64,000 nucleotides of DNA. Source: Mallotus nudiflorus (taxonomy: Eukaryota; Streptophyta; Magnoliopsida; Malpighiales; Euphorbiaceae). Numbering within the stretch: position 1 is the stretch's first letter; each line of letters begins with the position of its first letter. The notes below the pieces were generated by a model, which saw only the letters and a program-made list of their open reading frames with translations, was not told the origin of the DNA and searched no databases. A program made the translations under genes and the position numbers. Positions 45,781 through 56,458 of the stretch are shown here, piece after piece. The stretch lies in assembly GCA_947683625.1 (NCBI GenBank), contig CANTUR010000039.1:744001-808000 (forward strand), in the 5' to 3' direction.

Positions 45781-46464
45781 GTGGGCTCAGTTGACTATGT
45801 AGATTTTGGGTTTAGGGTTCTACCAAGTTTTTTTTTTCAAAAGCTATACTTATATATTATAAATTATTTTCACTATAAACATATACAGTTTTCAAAAAGG
45901 TTTTCAAACCGTACAACTCTTTTATTGACTTACTCAGTGAGGTCTGATTCCCCTCAATTTATTTTTTTTCAGGAGCTTGGGAGTTCGACCTCAGACTTCC
46001 TCCACGCCGGGTTTCTTCTTCACCGGCTATTTTACGTAGGTCATTGTAAGCTGTACTGTGTGTTAATCTAGGTTGCTGCAGTAGTATTTGTACTAAGGAT
46101 TTGTATGGTTTAATATAATTATGTAGTTATTTGTACGAAATACGCTTATGTATAAAGATTTAAATTCGATTTATAATGTGAGACGTTGAAGCACATTTTA
46201 TTTAAGCAGTTGAATTTGTGTATTCTGAGAAAAATCAGTTTAATAATGTGTTCTATTTTAAAATGAAGTTTAAAATATGAATGGTTTTATTTTCTTTTTC
46301 TTTAAGGCTTACAACGGGTTTTGGGGGCCTTATGCCTTCCCATTCCCTAGTGCTGGTCACGTGCCCTCGGGTTCGGGTTGTGACAAAGTGCATATGTCTT
46401 CAATAACTGTCTTTGGTGGTGCAGTTTCAATTTGACACTCTTCCTCCCTACTCTTCTCCTCAAC

Positions 46465-47055
46465 TTATTGCTCAACCAATTCAGTAACTTTAACACCTTC
46501 ATACTCCTTGGAATCATACATTGTCATTATCTCCTCATAAGAACCCACTTGCTTTTCAAACTCCAAAGCAAGTTCAATTGCAACCTTCAAAGAGATAGAA
46601 GGTTCTAATTGCAATTCTTTCTTCAATCTCTTAGCAATATCACACTTAAGCCCACTGATGAATTTTGCAACTTTCCTCCTTGTGAATTCACCTACATCAC
46701 TTGCAATTACAAACAACTTAAACTTTTTAATATAATCATTAACACATAATTCATCACCTTATTTAAGCCTTCGTAATTTAAGACGAAATTTATCCCTAAC
46801 TTTATAAGGAATAAAATGTCTAGTCATTAACCTCTTCATTATCTCCTAATTTTTAATCTCATTATGCATATTCTCTCTCCATGAAGCCATCAAATCTTCC
46901 CACCATAGAGCAGCATAACCCAAAAATTTACAAGAAGCAAGTTTACACTTTTGGAAATCACTTAATTCAAAAGAATCAAATATCTCCTCCATTTGTTGCA
47001 TCCATTCCAAATAAACATAAGGATCATCCCCATCAAGAAAATAAGGCACGTCCAT
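46465..47055 (-). pseudogene. Ty3/gypsy gag of the pol-less derivative, two stop codons
   Basis: The frame begins at the Met of MDVPYFLDGDDPYVYLEWMQ and continues FDSFELSDFQKCKLASCKFL, GYAALWWEDLM, then KRLMTRHFIP and later VIASDVGEFTRRKVAKFISGL. This is the retrotransposon gag (capsid) domain. Two in-frame stops (about 46845 and 46770) occupy places where Trp and Gln are usual; reading stays in the same frame. An open extension upstream to 47160 has no gag-like sequence, so I prefer the internal Met. The frame ends with VTELVEQ at 46465; weak gag-like words continue to the LTR edge at 46385. Confidence 0.8.
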
Positions 47056-47265
47056 AATAACCACACACAAAGATAATTTAGAAAAAAATAGAAAAGAAAT
47101 CCTCACAAAACACTCTCTTACGTGTTTACACTCAAGGATGTGAATGCTCTCGTGTTTCACTCAAAAAAAATTATTTTTTTTTCAATTTATAAAGAATTGA
47201 GAAGAATAAAAGAATAGATAATACATGAAAATTAAAGGATACGTAACCAAACTTTGAATTTTGGC

Positions 47266-47278
47266 TCTGATACCAAAC
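47266..47278 (-). other. Primer-binding site of the pol-less gypsy derivative
   Basis: GGCTCTGATACCA (47263-47275) with spacer AAC precedes the LTR edge at 47279 and is the reverse complement of the initiator-Met tRNA site TGGTATCAGAGCC. It is the intact counterpart of the junction site at 29664-29676. Confidence 0.82.
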
Positions 47279-48030
47279 TGATACGAACCCTACCTATAAT
47301 AGAGATAGAACACGCATCCAACTTTGAAATCTTACCTAAAGATCATCAAGGATAGGCTATGTTGATGGAGCTAAACCCCTTGCTTATTAAATTGAAGCAA
47401 GATACTTAGTTATTAAAAGATGAACAATCACACAATTCTAAGTCTAATCTAACTTAGCAATTGTAATGAAAGGTAGAAGTGAAACAATTTAAGTAAATTT
47501 GTAAAGTTTCAAAAGAACAAAGTTTAAGGAAAAACCTCACTTTTAATATTTCAATGCTTGTCTAAATTCTTTTTAGATAGTTATAGCCCTTATATAGGCA
47601 TGTAAACAACTTAATCCTTGAAGGAAAAGGTTTTATTCCTTATTCCCAAAGATACCTATATAGGAAAATCTTTAATTAAGGAGATTTCCTTCAAAATAGG
47701 ACAACTAATGACAACTTATCTTTAAAAAGTCAAAATTGACAACTCATTACAATTTATGACAACTAAGCAAAATGATAACTCATGACAACTAAGCATTGAA
47801 GCATGCAATGTCACATGTTGACTTTGACTTTGACTTTGACTTGGAATTTTCTTGAATCTTCTCACATCTTCTAGTTACTTCTTGAATCTTCCTTATTGAC
47901 TCTAAAATAGAAATAACTCCAAAATTCATCCATATCAAGCTAATTAATTTCAAAATAGAAAATTAAGCTAATTAGGTTGAATTCTTCATATTTAGGCACT
48001 TTTTTTTTATCCCTTTTAGGGTTCATATTA
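47279..48030 (-). mobile_element. 5' LTR of the pol-less gypsy derivative
   Basis: On the minus strand it starts TAATATGAACCCTAAAAGGG and ends GGTTCGTATCA, about 752 bp, adjoining the primer site. It contains the same TTGAC cluster (shorter) and 'gacaac' repeats as its sisters. Confidence 0.8.
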
Positions 48031-48555
48031 CTTACAAAAATGATAGAGATACCCAATTTGTTAAAAGTCTTACATGTAGCTTAAAACCTCCTCTTGTTGC
48101 TTTTATCTCATAGGAATGTTCTTAAAAATAGAAATTTTCATGTTGGATCTGTAATGTGGTTTTGGAGAGATGCAGTAGTGTATTTGTTTGTGAAATGGTT
48201 ATTGAAGATGTTGAGATGAAGATAAGTACAAGAACACCCCTTTTTTTTTCCCTTGAGGAATAACAATAGGTAGTGGCTTTTAAAAGAGGTGTTAATGGAA
48301 GATGATGAAAAAGGAAAAAAAATGTGGTTGATAACATGGCAAAGAGGTATGAGTTGGTTTCATTCATGTCTCAAATTGCTAGGGTCTAAATGACACATAC
48401 GCACATTCTGTTTGATTTAACGAAGAAGGACTAACGGATAAAAATTTATAAACTAATACAACTCAATTTAAAAAAAAAAAAAAAAGTGGTTCTAGAACTG
48501 TATTTTAATTTTAAAAAAACTACAGGACTTGTAAGGTCATTATCCCAATGTAAAT

Positions 48556-49284
48556 GGAGTCATCCCTAGGCACATTCATGCGACTTTGGTCTTATACCAT
48601 TCCTTTTGAGGATCATATCAAATTAAGAATATGAATTAAAATTCATATCATTTATCTATTAAAATATTTTTATAATTGTTTTATATATTAGAAATTAACA
48701 TTATCATTATCTATTAAAAAAATTCACAATTATTTATTTATTTACTAAAATATTATTGTAATTTTAAAAAATTATTACAAAAAATTATTTATTATTTTAT
48801 CAAATATTATTTATTTATAATTATTTTATTAATTCATATATTCTATTTATAAATTTGCAAATTGTGTATGCTAATATGTAAATATTTAACCAATTTATAA
48901 TTAATTTGATTTAATTTTCATAAAAACAAAAATTCATCCCTTATAAATATAAAGAGAGAATTGGTGATTTTTGCTAGCGAACTAAATATTGAAATTTAAA
49001 AATCAAAATATGTTAAAAATTAATTTTAAGTATATTATAAATATATTCTCATTCATAAATTGAAATTTTAAGTTTTAACCAACTAAATATTAAAAATCAA
49101 AATTATCCATTCCCATTCTAACTGCAGCGTTTTTATCTTTTACAACCCAAACCGATTCTGACTGCTTTTGGCTTTTACAAACCAAATGTACTCTTATTTT
49201 TTGCAAAACAATTTCATAACATCACATACATTTAAGGTGTATGTAGGATATCTAGAATGAAGACCCTCTACATTCACATACACT
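48556..49284. other. A+T-rich intergenic DNA, no gene recognised
   Basis: The sequence is mainly ATTA/TTTA words up to about 49100, then a short phrase with AACTGCAGC. I see no reading frame, repeat edge or RNA gene. Confidence 0.4.
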
Positions 49285-49604
49285 TAGGGGTGACCACATA
49301 CCAATTCGGACTGGAACCAACCCAGTCAAAACTGAGACTGAAACCGGCCTCAAACTAGGAATGACCAGTTCATCCTACTATAGAACCGGAATTGGCAATT
49401 TCAGTTCAAAATTAGAATATTTCAAAAAAATAAATAAATAAATTTGTTGAACCAACTAAACATACGAACCAAACTAGAACCAGAAATGGTCTTCAACAGA
49501 GATAAGGACCGGTTCTGGTCCAGTTCCACTTTTGGTTGAACCATGAACCTCTGGTTCCGAAATAAAACATACACTGCATCAGCTGTGAACCGTCGCCACC
49601 CCTA
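49285..49604. mobile_element. hAT-type MITE with 8-bp target duplication CATACACT
   Basis: The 320-bp element begins TAGGGGTGACCAC and ends GTCGCCACCCCTA, giving inverted ends TAGGGGTG/CACCCCTA. CATACACT occurs at 49277-49284 and again at 49605-49612. Eight-base duplications and TAGGGGTG-type ends are typical of hAT elements. The interior is full of AACCGG, TGGAACC and GGTTCTGG words and has no ORF. Confidence 0.88.
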
Positions 49605-49612
49605 CATACACT

Positions 49613-52046
49613 ACATCAACTGCCCTTATTAACATATACAACAATTTTATTTAAAACCATGCAAACAAACTAGCTAACAAAAAAGGATTCGTCTTTGAAA
49701 TCAAAGGAATAATGACATTTTATGCAGGATGCGACGCTTCAATTGTAATAGAAGATTGCTGTCCACTAATTACATGTTAAAAAAAACAAAAAAACAGACA
49801 AACAAGAAGTACAACTACACCCAGTGAGGGCAACCATCACAAAGCATTTGTTCTGAAGACTTTCATCAGTCTTTGCTCATTAGTAAGCTTAGGAAGAACA
49901 AACCAGATCACTAATGCATGCAAATACACTTTGGAGATTAATAAATAATCCGAAGAAACAAGTCCAAATGGGCAAAATATCTAGGTAATACCTACCTACA
50001 ATAATACCATATATATGTGATCATAGTATTACAATATTTTCTACATCTCTAGGTACAAGATTATGGAACCATGCCATTTTACAGAAGAATGTTAGTTTTT
50101 TGCTCCAGAGGAATAATAGCATTTCTAAGAAACAAATTTGCCTTTGCTTTACAGAAAGCTTTTGTTTTATTTTGTTTCGCTTCCCTAAAGGCTTTCCCAT
50201 CAACATCTTTTAGTAGGGATGTACAGCTGCCACCAAAAAGGATTGAAGAGCTTCACTTTCTGAATTTCATAGCAAGCCTATTCTTTTCATCCATATGCAT
50301 ATACAAACATAAGCTGTGTGTCAAACAATCAATAGTAACAATCAGCCATTAGCACTGCAACACCATGAGAACCCACAAGTCATGTGAACCAATAATAATA
50401 CCATACACTAGACAGTTTCTCATGGAAAAGCACCTAGAACATCAAGTAATTATCATTTTTCACCCTCTTTTCCCATTCCTCCCTCATAGACTGCCAATGG
50501 GATACATCATATCCAAATTTCTCCCCCAAAAGCCCAAAAACAAAAAAAGGCAAAACAAAACACACAAAATTTTCCATGGAGATGTAAATGGTACATGCAC
50601 AAAACACTATCTTAATTTGAATAATTTCGTAAACTATGGAAATAAATACATTAATGCTATGTTTGGATGCAAAAGATTTGATCATGGATTTGGACTTGGA
50701 TTAAATCTCATGTTTGACAATTATGTGGATCTGAGTTAATGAGGATTTGAAACAAATCCACAACAGATATAAAAGCAACCAAATGCTTGCATCCAAAAAC
50801 CACCATACACCCTCCGATACAGGAGAAAGCTTATCATAATCTTATCTCAATATTTAGATGTCTGGGTAAACAGTCAGCCCCCTCTATCACCCAGTATGTT
50901 TGCATCTATGAAACAGACATGACCACTCCTATATAGGTTAAAGGCTTACCAACTAGAGGTCCATGCAAGACAAATAGATACATCCTTAGGATATAAAAGT
51001 AACAATTTCAGAAAACAACTTTAATAAATAAGTCTGGATGTTGAAATCCCGATAGCATGTAATGTATCACCAGATTCTCACCAACACCCGAACTAGCCTA
51101 TACTTATCTCAGAGAGTATATCTAACAAAAGATAGACAAAGGGAATGACGAAAACAAAGGAAGGTTAAAAATTTGAGTTCCTCTTTAGCAGTCCTGTGTT
51201 TCCACAATTGCCTACTAGCAAATAAAGTTATCAAATTAGTCCATATATTTCCATGAAAACACAGAAACAGTCATAAACAATATAAAATTGGAAAGAAAAC
51301 AGAAAAAGGAAAACAAAAGAAATGCCAAGTTACTTATGTCCAAAGCTACAGGCAGACAGAGATGAACAGAGTCTTGAAAGGCCAAACAGACTTATGGTGT
51401 TCAACTAAAGAATGGCTCAAGTATAGAACAACGTAGCGCAAGTCTTTGTAGTATACCTCACTATTTGGTCCCAAAAAAAACATCTTGAGAATTTAAAGAA
51501 TGAAGAGGAACAGGGAAGGAACATAAGGATATGGAAAAGGGCAAAAAGGTCAATTATCCTCAAGAGAAACCACAGCCAGTTAAAACAAAAGCGCTAATCA
51601 GCTGTTTCGCTAAAGGCAAAGTGAGAACTTCAAGCCATTCATTCTAGATTATAGAGTTGATTTTATGGACGCTGGGATAATAACAAATAGAACAAAAATA
51701 TAGCAATTTCAATATCACATGAGACAACAATAGGTCATTTCTCGTTTTGATCATGACCAACAAACTGAACAACTGAACTAATTACAAGATCAACAATATA
51801 AATGGAAGTAGAACCTATATTGAACCAATAATTTGATATACAATGTTACCATCAAACAAACAGTTTTTACCAATTGAGATGGTTCAACATCTAAAAAAAC
51901 CAAGTACTTCTTCAAATTGTTATTGTAAAACCCAGATTTAAGAAGTAACCAACATCAAAATATTCCAAATAACCATACCAAAGATTACATACTAGAAACT
52001 TACAAAGGGTGCCATTTCTTTATCTGATTACAAACGCCTCCCCTCC
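49613..52046. other. Intergenic DNA downstream of the membrane-protein gene
   Basis: This is the least repetitive intergenic part of the window. Frames at 50021-50739 on both strands are of chance length and resemble nothing I know. The part next to 52046 should include the 3' untranslated region of the minus-strand gene; I cannot place its poly(A) site. Confidence 0.4.
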
Positions 52047-53012
52047 TTAGACATCCATGTTCTCCATCTGAATGTTGCTTTTCAAAGGCACATATTCTCC
52101 AAGGTAGCCACCAAGATGTTCATGCAAAGCAATCTTATCAATTCCCTGGTGATGATAGCTCTTGCAAACATAGTAAAATACGCTCTGGACCAACAAACCC
52201 ACAAGATTTACAATCACCAAAACCCCAACTAGAAATCCCCCAACAACGATTCTTGAGAAAACACCATATTTGTCTCCACCGTGCACCACAACAGACATAA
52301 AAATCCCTCCAATAACTCCGCAAATTGCTAAATATCCAAAAACAAGAACCACAGCGACACGAATCTTTCCCTTCAGCAACTCATAACTCTTCTTCATAGC
52401 AGCAAACCCGTAAATAGGTTCAAGAACAGAAACCACACTAGCCAAGTGCCATAAAGCAGTTATATAAACATGGACAACCAAGAAAAGCAAGAAAATCACC
52501 AGCACAGAGAAAATAACTAAAAGAGGATTCTGGGTATCAATAGCAATAACCAAAATAACCAAGAAAACAAGAAATACAGAGTTATAAATAACCATCAACA
52601 AAGAAACCCATAAAAAAGTAATAAACAAACGCTTAAAAACTTTGGGTATCACAGAGATAGTAGAAGAGAAAGAAACAGGCTTAGAGGTATAGAGAGAAGC
52701 AACAGTGAAAACGACAGCAGCAGTTGAAAGAAGAGAGAAAGCAAAAAGAAATATAACATAACAGAACTGAAAGATCAAGAGAAGAGTCCATTCATGGCCA
52801 GTTTGAGATGGGTCAGCAGATGGGTGGTCTTCAAGCTGAGATAAAAGAGGATGGGTGAAGAGGGAATGGGCCAAGATCGCAAACGAAAGAGGGAAAATCA
52901 GAGTTAGGGTTATGAGATAAAAGGTTTTTGGAGAACGTTTTGGGATAGAGATTGATTCTCTCAAAATGTCTGGTATTGTTAAGAATTGGAGCTCTTCCGG
53001 TGCTAGATCCAT
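52047..53012 (-). CDS. Plant multi-pass membrane protein, 321 aa, intact
   Basis: A single-exon frame of 321 residues has no stop or frameshift, in sharp contrast to its surroundings. The N-terminus (MDLAPEELQFLTIPDILRES) is soluble, followed by about six hydrophobic segments near residues 30-50, 75-107, 127-158, 162-192, 217-242 and 255-283. The tail (LGGYLGEYVPL) is polar. It resembles a plant-specific family of uncharacterised six-pass proteins whose Arabidopsis members include At4g19950-type genes; some databases label them polyadenylate-binding-protein-binding, which the sequence does not support. It probably sits in an internal or plasma membrane; substrate and role are unknown. The start is chosen because the conserved soluble N-terminus begins here and a TATA-like motif lies 50-60 bases upstream. 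A Pack-MULE-like element begins about 275 bases upstream. Confidence 0.92.
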   Translation of the reverse strand: MDLAPEELQFLTIPDILRESISIPKRSPKTFYLITLTLIFPLSFAILAHSLFTHPLLSQLEDHPSADPSQTGHEWTLLLIFQFCYVIFLFAFSLLSTAAVVFTVASLYTSKPVSFSSTISVIPKVFKRLFITFLWVSLLMVIYNSVFLVFLVILVIAIDTQNPLLVIFSVLVIFLLFLVVHVYITALWHLASVVSVLEPIYGFAAMKKSYELLKGKIRVAVVLVFGYLAICGVIGGIFMSVVVHGGDKYGVFSRIVVGGFLVGVLVIVNLVGLLVQSVFYYVCKSYHHQGIDKIALHEHLGGYLGEYVPLKSNIQMENMDV

Positions 53013-53063
53013 GGTGTTTATGGATGGTGCAGCACTGATCTATGAAGGAGAAGAACGGACTTA

Positions 53064-53072
53064 CTATTTATG
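53064..53072 (-). promoter_or_regulatory. TATA-like motif of the membrane-protein gene
   Basis: On the minus strand CATAAATAG lies 52-60 bases upstream of the ATG at 53012, followed by a pyrimidine-rich leader (TTCTTCTCCTTC). The spacing would leave a short 5' untranslated region. Confidence 0.45.
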
Positions 53073-53287
53073 CAAGAAAGAGAGAAATATGGTCGACACC
53101 TAAAACGAGGGACAAAGAGAAGGAAAGGGACAGGAAGAAGAAGAAGAAAAGAAGCTGGTTCATTTAATTTTAGCTTTTAACTAGTTTGGGATTTGGGATT
53201 TGGGATTTTAGTTATTTAGGACAATATCTTTAATTATTTTCCTTTCTTTGGAATTGTTCTATTTTCTGTATGTTAGGGATAACATTA

Positions 53288-54382
53288 GGAATAAAGTTTG
53301 ATTCGGCCCTCCAACGTTTTGAACAAGTTCAATTTGGCCCAAAATTATCTTTCTTGGTATTTCAGCCCAAAACTTGCAATTATTATATCATTTTAACCCA
53401 TTTTTTGACAAATAATGTAGCATGCAACACACATGTTGATTAAAAATATAAAAAAAAAATTAAACAAATGGTTAGATATTAAGTTATATTGGCTAAAATT
53501 CCCAAATTGCTATAACCCTTAATTCCCAAATAGATATAAAGAAATTTCCAATTTGATAGTTCTATTACAAATTCGAATTAAAAAAAATTCTCAATGGCTT
53601 AAAAAATGTCATATGCATCTTTATTAACTCCTTGATAAAAAAAAAAAATTTCTTGCCATCATCATCATCACTACTTGCACCATGAAAATTGATCATATAT
53701 GAAGCCTGTTTTGCCCACTCCACAAATCTTCTCTGCCTTTTTACTTATCTTCTCTGCCTTTTTTAGTATTTTCTCTTGTTCTTTAAATGAAAAACAGTTA
53801 AGACCGATAAGAACTCACCATCATTATCATACCCATACTCATCCTTAGTATTAACCACATTTCAATTTCAAAATTTCCTTTTTGTTTTTCTTGGAAACAT
53901 TCTTCAGAGAACTCCAAAAGCAACCAGTTTTCTGATGAGGTGAATCTATAAATGATTTTGATGACCCCAAAGGATAACTAAATGACCTAGATATTAATTT
54001 TGATGTTGAACTTAAAGAAGAATCGTAAAACCCATGTTCATTATTAACTCCCTTCTTTAAACACTCTTTCCCATCTAGGTTTTGTTTGGCATCTGAGGAA
54101 ATATCTACTTCATCTCTCAAAGAGCCTCCTTTCTCATCTGGGTTTTTTTGAGTAATTTCATTCACTATACTGGTGATTCAATTTTTTTTTATTCAGTTAG
54201 TAATTCAATTTTGTGTTATTTCATGCACCTTTAATAAACATGTGTTACACGCTCCTTTACTTGTCAAAAATTCGGTTAAAATGATACAATAATTGCAAAT
54301 ATTGGTATGAAATGCCAAAAAATATCATTTGGACCAAATTGAGCATTCTCAAAAAGTTCAAAGGCCAAATTGAACTTTATTC
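53288..54382. mobile_element. Pack-MULE-like element with 9-bp target duplication ATAACATTA
   Basis: The terminal inverted repeats are about 165 bp. The left end begins GGAATAAAGTTTGATTCGGC and the right end, reversed, GGAATAAAGTTCAATTTGGC, with matching words such as GCAATTATT-TATCATTTTAACC inside. ATAACATTA stands at 53279-53287 and 54383-54391, a perfect 9-bp duplication. Between the repeats lies gene-like coding sequence rather than transposase (see the next entry), so it is a non-autonomous Mutator element carrying a host gene fragment. Confidence 0.85.
53664..54165 (-). pseudogene. Captured host gene fragment inside the MULE (two exons with an intron)
   Basis: Minus-strand frame 54165-53851 gives 104 residues beginning MNEITQKNPDEKGGSLRDEV and rich in Ser, Lys and Asp, with GSSKSFIDSPHQKTGCFWSS near the end. 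A one-base slip near 53866 would extend it as VVNTKDEYGYDND to a good splice donor (ATG|GTGAGT, about 53815). An acceptor (TTTTTCATTTAAAG) at about 53785 opens a second exon reading EQEKILKKAEKISKKAEKIC and ending TGFIYDQFSWCK with a stop near 53664. The Lys/Glu stretch could be a coiled coil. I do not recognise the parent gene. Retention of intron signals points to capture from genomic DNA, not from mRNA. Confidence 0.55.
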
Positions 54383-54395
54383 CATAACATTACCA

Positions 54396-55590
54396 TTAGT
54401 TTTATACATTATTAAATTATTTTTCAATTAAGTCATATAAAAAAAAATTTACAATCAAATTCTATAAATTTTAAAAAGTTTTTTTTGTTACTTTTTTTGG
54501 TCAATCAAAACAATTTTTGTTAGACTACCCTAAAAAGTTAAGCTTTTTTTTTTTTTTATTTGTGCCTTCTTCTATTACTTAACTTTCATAATAATCACAT
54601 AACTGATTAAAATAATTTTAAAAATAAAAATAAAATTATTTTTTTCTTAAATTATTAGTTACATTGACAATGATAAATAAAACTAATTAAATATTTGTTT
54701 AATTATTTTTAAATATATAATTTCAATTAATATATCATGAATGAAAAAATAATTTTTATAAGGATAAAACTCATTTAATTGTGTCAATATTATAATTTTT
54801 GTTAAATTTCAAAAATTTTCAAACTCAATCAAATTTAAAGTAGATAAATTTAGAAAAAAAAAAACTACATGCTATTTGATAATAAAGATTTGAACAATAA
54901 AATAAGTTAGCATATTTTCATTATAATTTTAATTGTTATAACAAAATACAATGAATTTAAGATTAAATATAACAATTTTTTCTATTTTATCTTAAATTAA
55001 TTATATTTTATAATACGTATAGAATTAATAATGAAAATATATTATTCTTCAAATATTTGTTGCAAAATATTCTAATTTAAAGAAATTTTTTAAAATTGTC
55101 TAATTGAAATACAATTGAGTTTAAAATTTATTTAAAATATAACATAAATTATAAGGCTAACAAAACTAATTGAGTTCATTCAAGTATAAAAAATTTATTC
55201 ATATAAGATATATTAATTAAAATTTATATTTAAAAATAATTAAAAATACTTCATTAATTTTATTTATCATTGTTAATAAAATAATAATTAAAGAAAAAAT
55301 ATATTTCTAATTTTAATTTTTTAAAAATTATTTTAGTGACTTATATAGTTTTTATAATAGTTAAATAATAGAATAAATCATAAATAAATAAATAAAAATA
55401 TTACTTATTCAAAATATAAAAAATGATATTTTTATGGTTTTAGGATTGAAATTTACAAAAGTTTGATATTAAGAGTTGACTAATAGAAATTTTTTTAAAA
55501 ATTTATAAAATTTTATTATAAAAAAAATTATCACAGAACTTAACTGAAAAAAGCAATATAGTTTGTAGGACTAATAATATTGTTATCTTT
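54396..55590. mobile_element. Possible old TIR element, A+T-rich
   Basis: The left edge region (ATTAGTTTTATAC...TTTTTCAATTAAGTC, 54396-54540) resembles the reverse of 55470-55590 (ATTAGTCCTACAAAC...TTTTTTCAGTTAAGTTC) over roughly 100 bp. No clean target duplication is seen, and the interior has no ORF. It adjoins the Pack-MULE-like element on its right side. Confidence 0.38.
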
Positions 55591-55989
55591 TTTTTTTTTT
55601 AAAGGAATTTGTAATTCTAATAGTTAGAGCAAAACAAAATTTTAAGGTAATTTTTGTTTTCAACTTTAACTTTAGTGGGCAATGTGGTAGAATCCTGGAA
55701 ACAGATAGTAATGGAGATGGACTTTATAGGTATTTTATTAGGATTCAAATTTTACTTGATATCATTATACCCCTATAGTGTGGCACCATAATTTTAAATA
55801 ATCAAGGATCTAAGGTTTGGGTGCAGTTTCGATATGAATAGTTACTCAGTTATGTTACATTTGTGGTTTGGTTTATCATGTTGCTGTTAATTATTCAAAT
55901 TGCACTACTTATACTGGTAGTTCTAATTGGCCCTATGGACCTTCCTTGTCACACCCGTGCCCTAAATCCTAGGTACATATGCATTACAA
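55591..55989. other. No gene recognised
   Basis: The sequence includes the phrase 'cttccttgtcacacccgtgccctaaatcctaggtac', which resembles LTR or element-edge wording of Tat-type elements. No ORF or boundary is certain. Confidence 0.3.
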
Positions 55990-56458
55990 TACCTTTCTTA
56001 CATAAATAGCAATACTTGTAGTTCTAAAGTTGATGGAACACAGAGAATTTTTAGCAAATGCCAACGAAAAAGATAAAATGCTATTAAGATTTCTAACAAA
56101 AAGGTTTTTTATTTTCAATGGGGCTTTCATATAAGAGGATAAGACTTTACATCTCATATGTGTTTTAAAGTAAGAAGCCAAATAGATTATGCGAGGTGTG
56201 TATATAAAGGTATGTGGTCCTCATATGAATGGTAACGAATTGGCAAGGAAAATTATAAGATAGTGATACTATTGGCTAACAATGAAGCATGATTATATCC
56301 AGTTTATGAGAAGTTGTCATAAGTGTTAAGTGCATGGTAATGTTTCTCATATTCCACCTTCGATGCTCCAGACTCTTATGTCTCCATATCCATTCTGAAC
56401 ATAGAAAATAGATATAATAGGAAAGATTGCTCCATCAGCTTCTAATGGACATGAATTT

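Noticed and set aside
50021..50739. Overlapping frames of 60-124 residues on both strands
   Set aside because: They have chance lengths for A+T-rich DNA and resemble no family.
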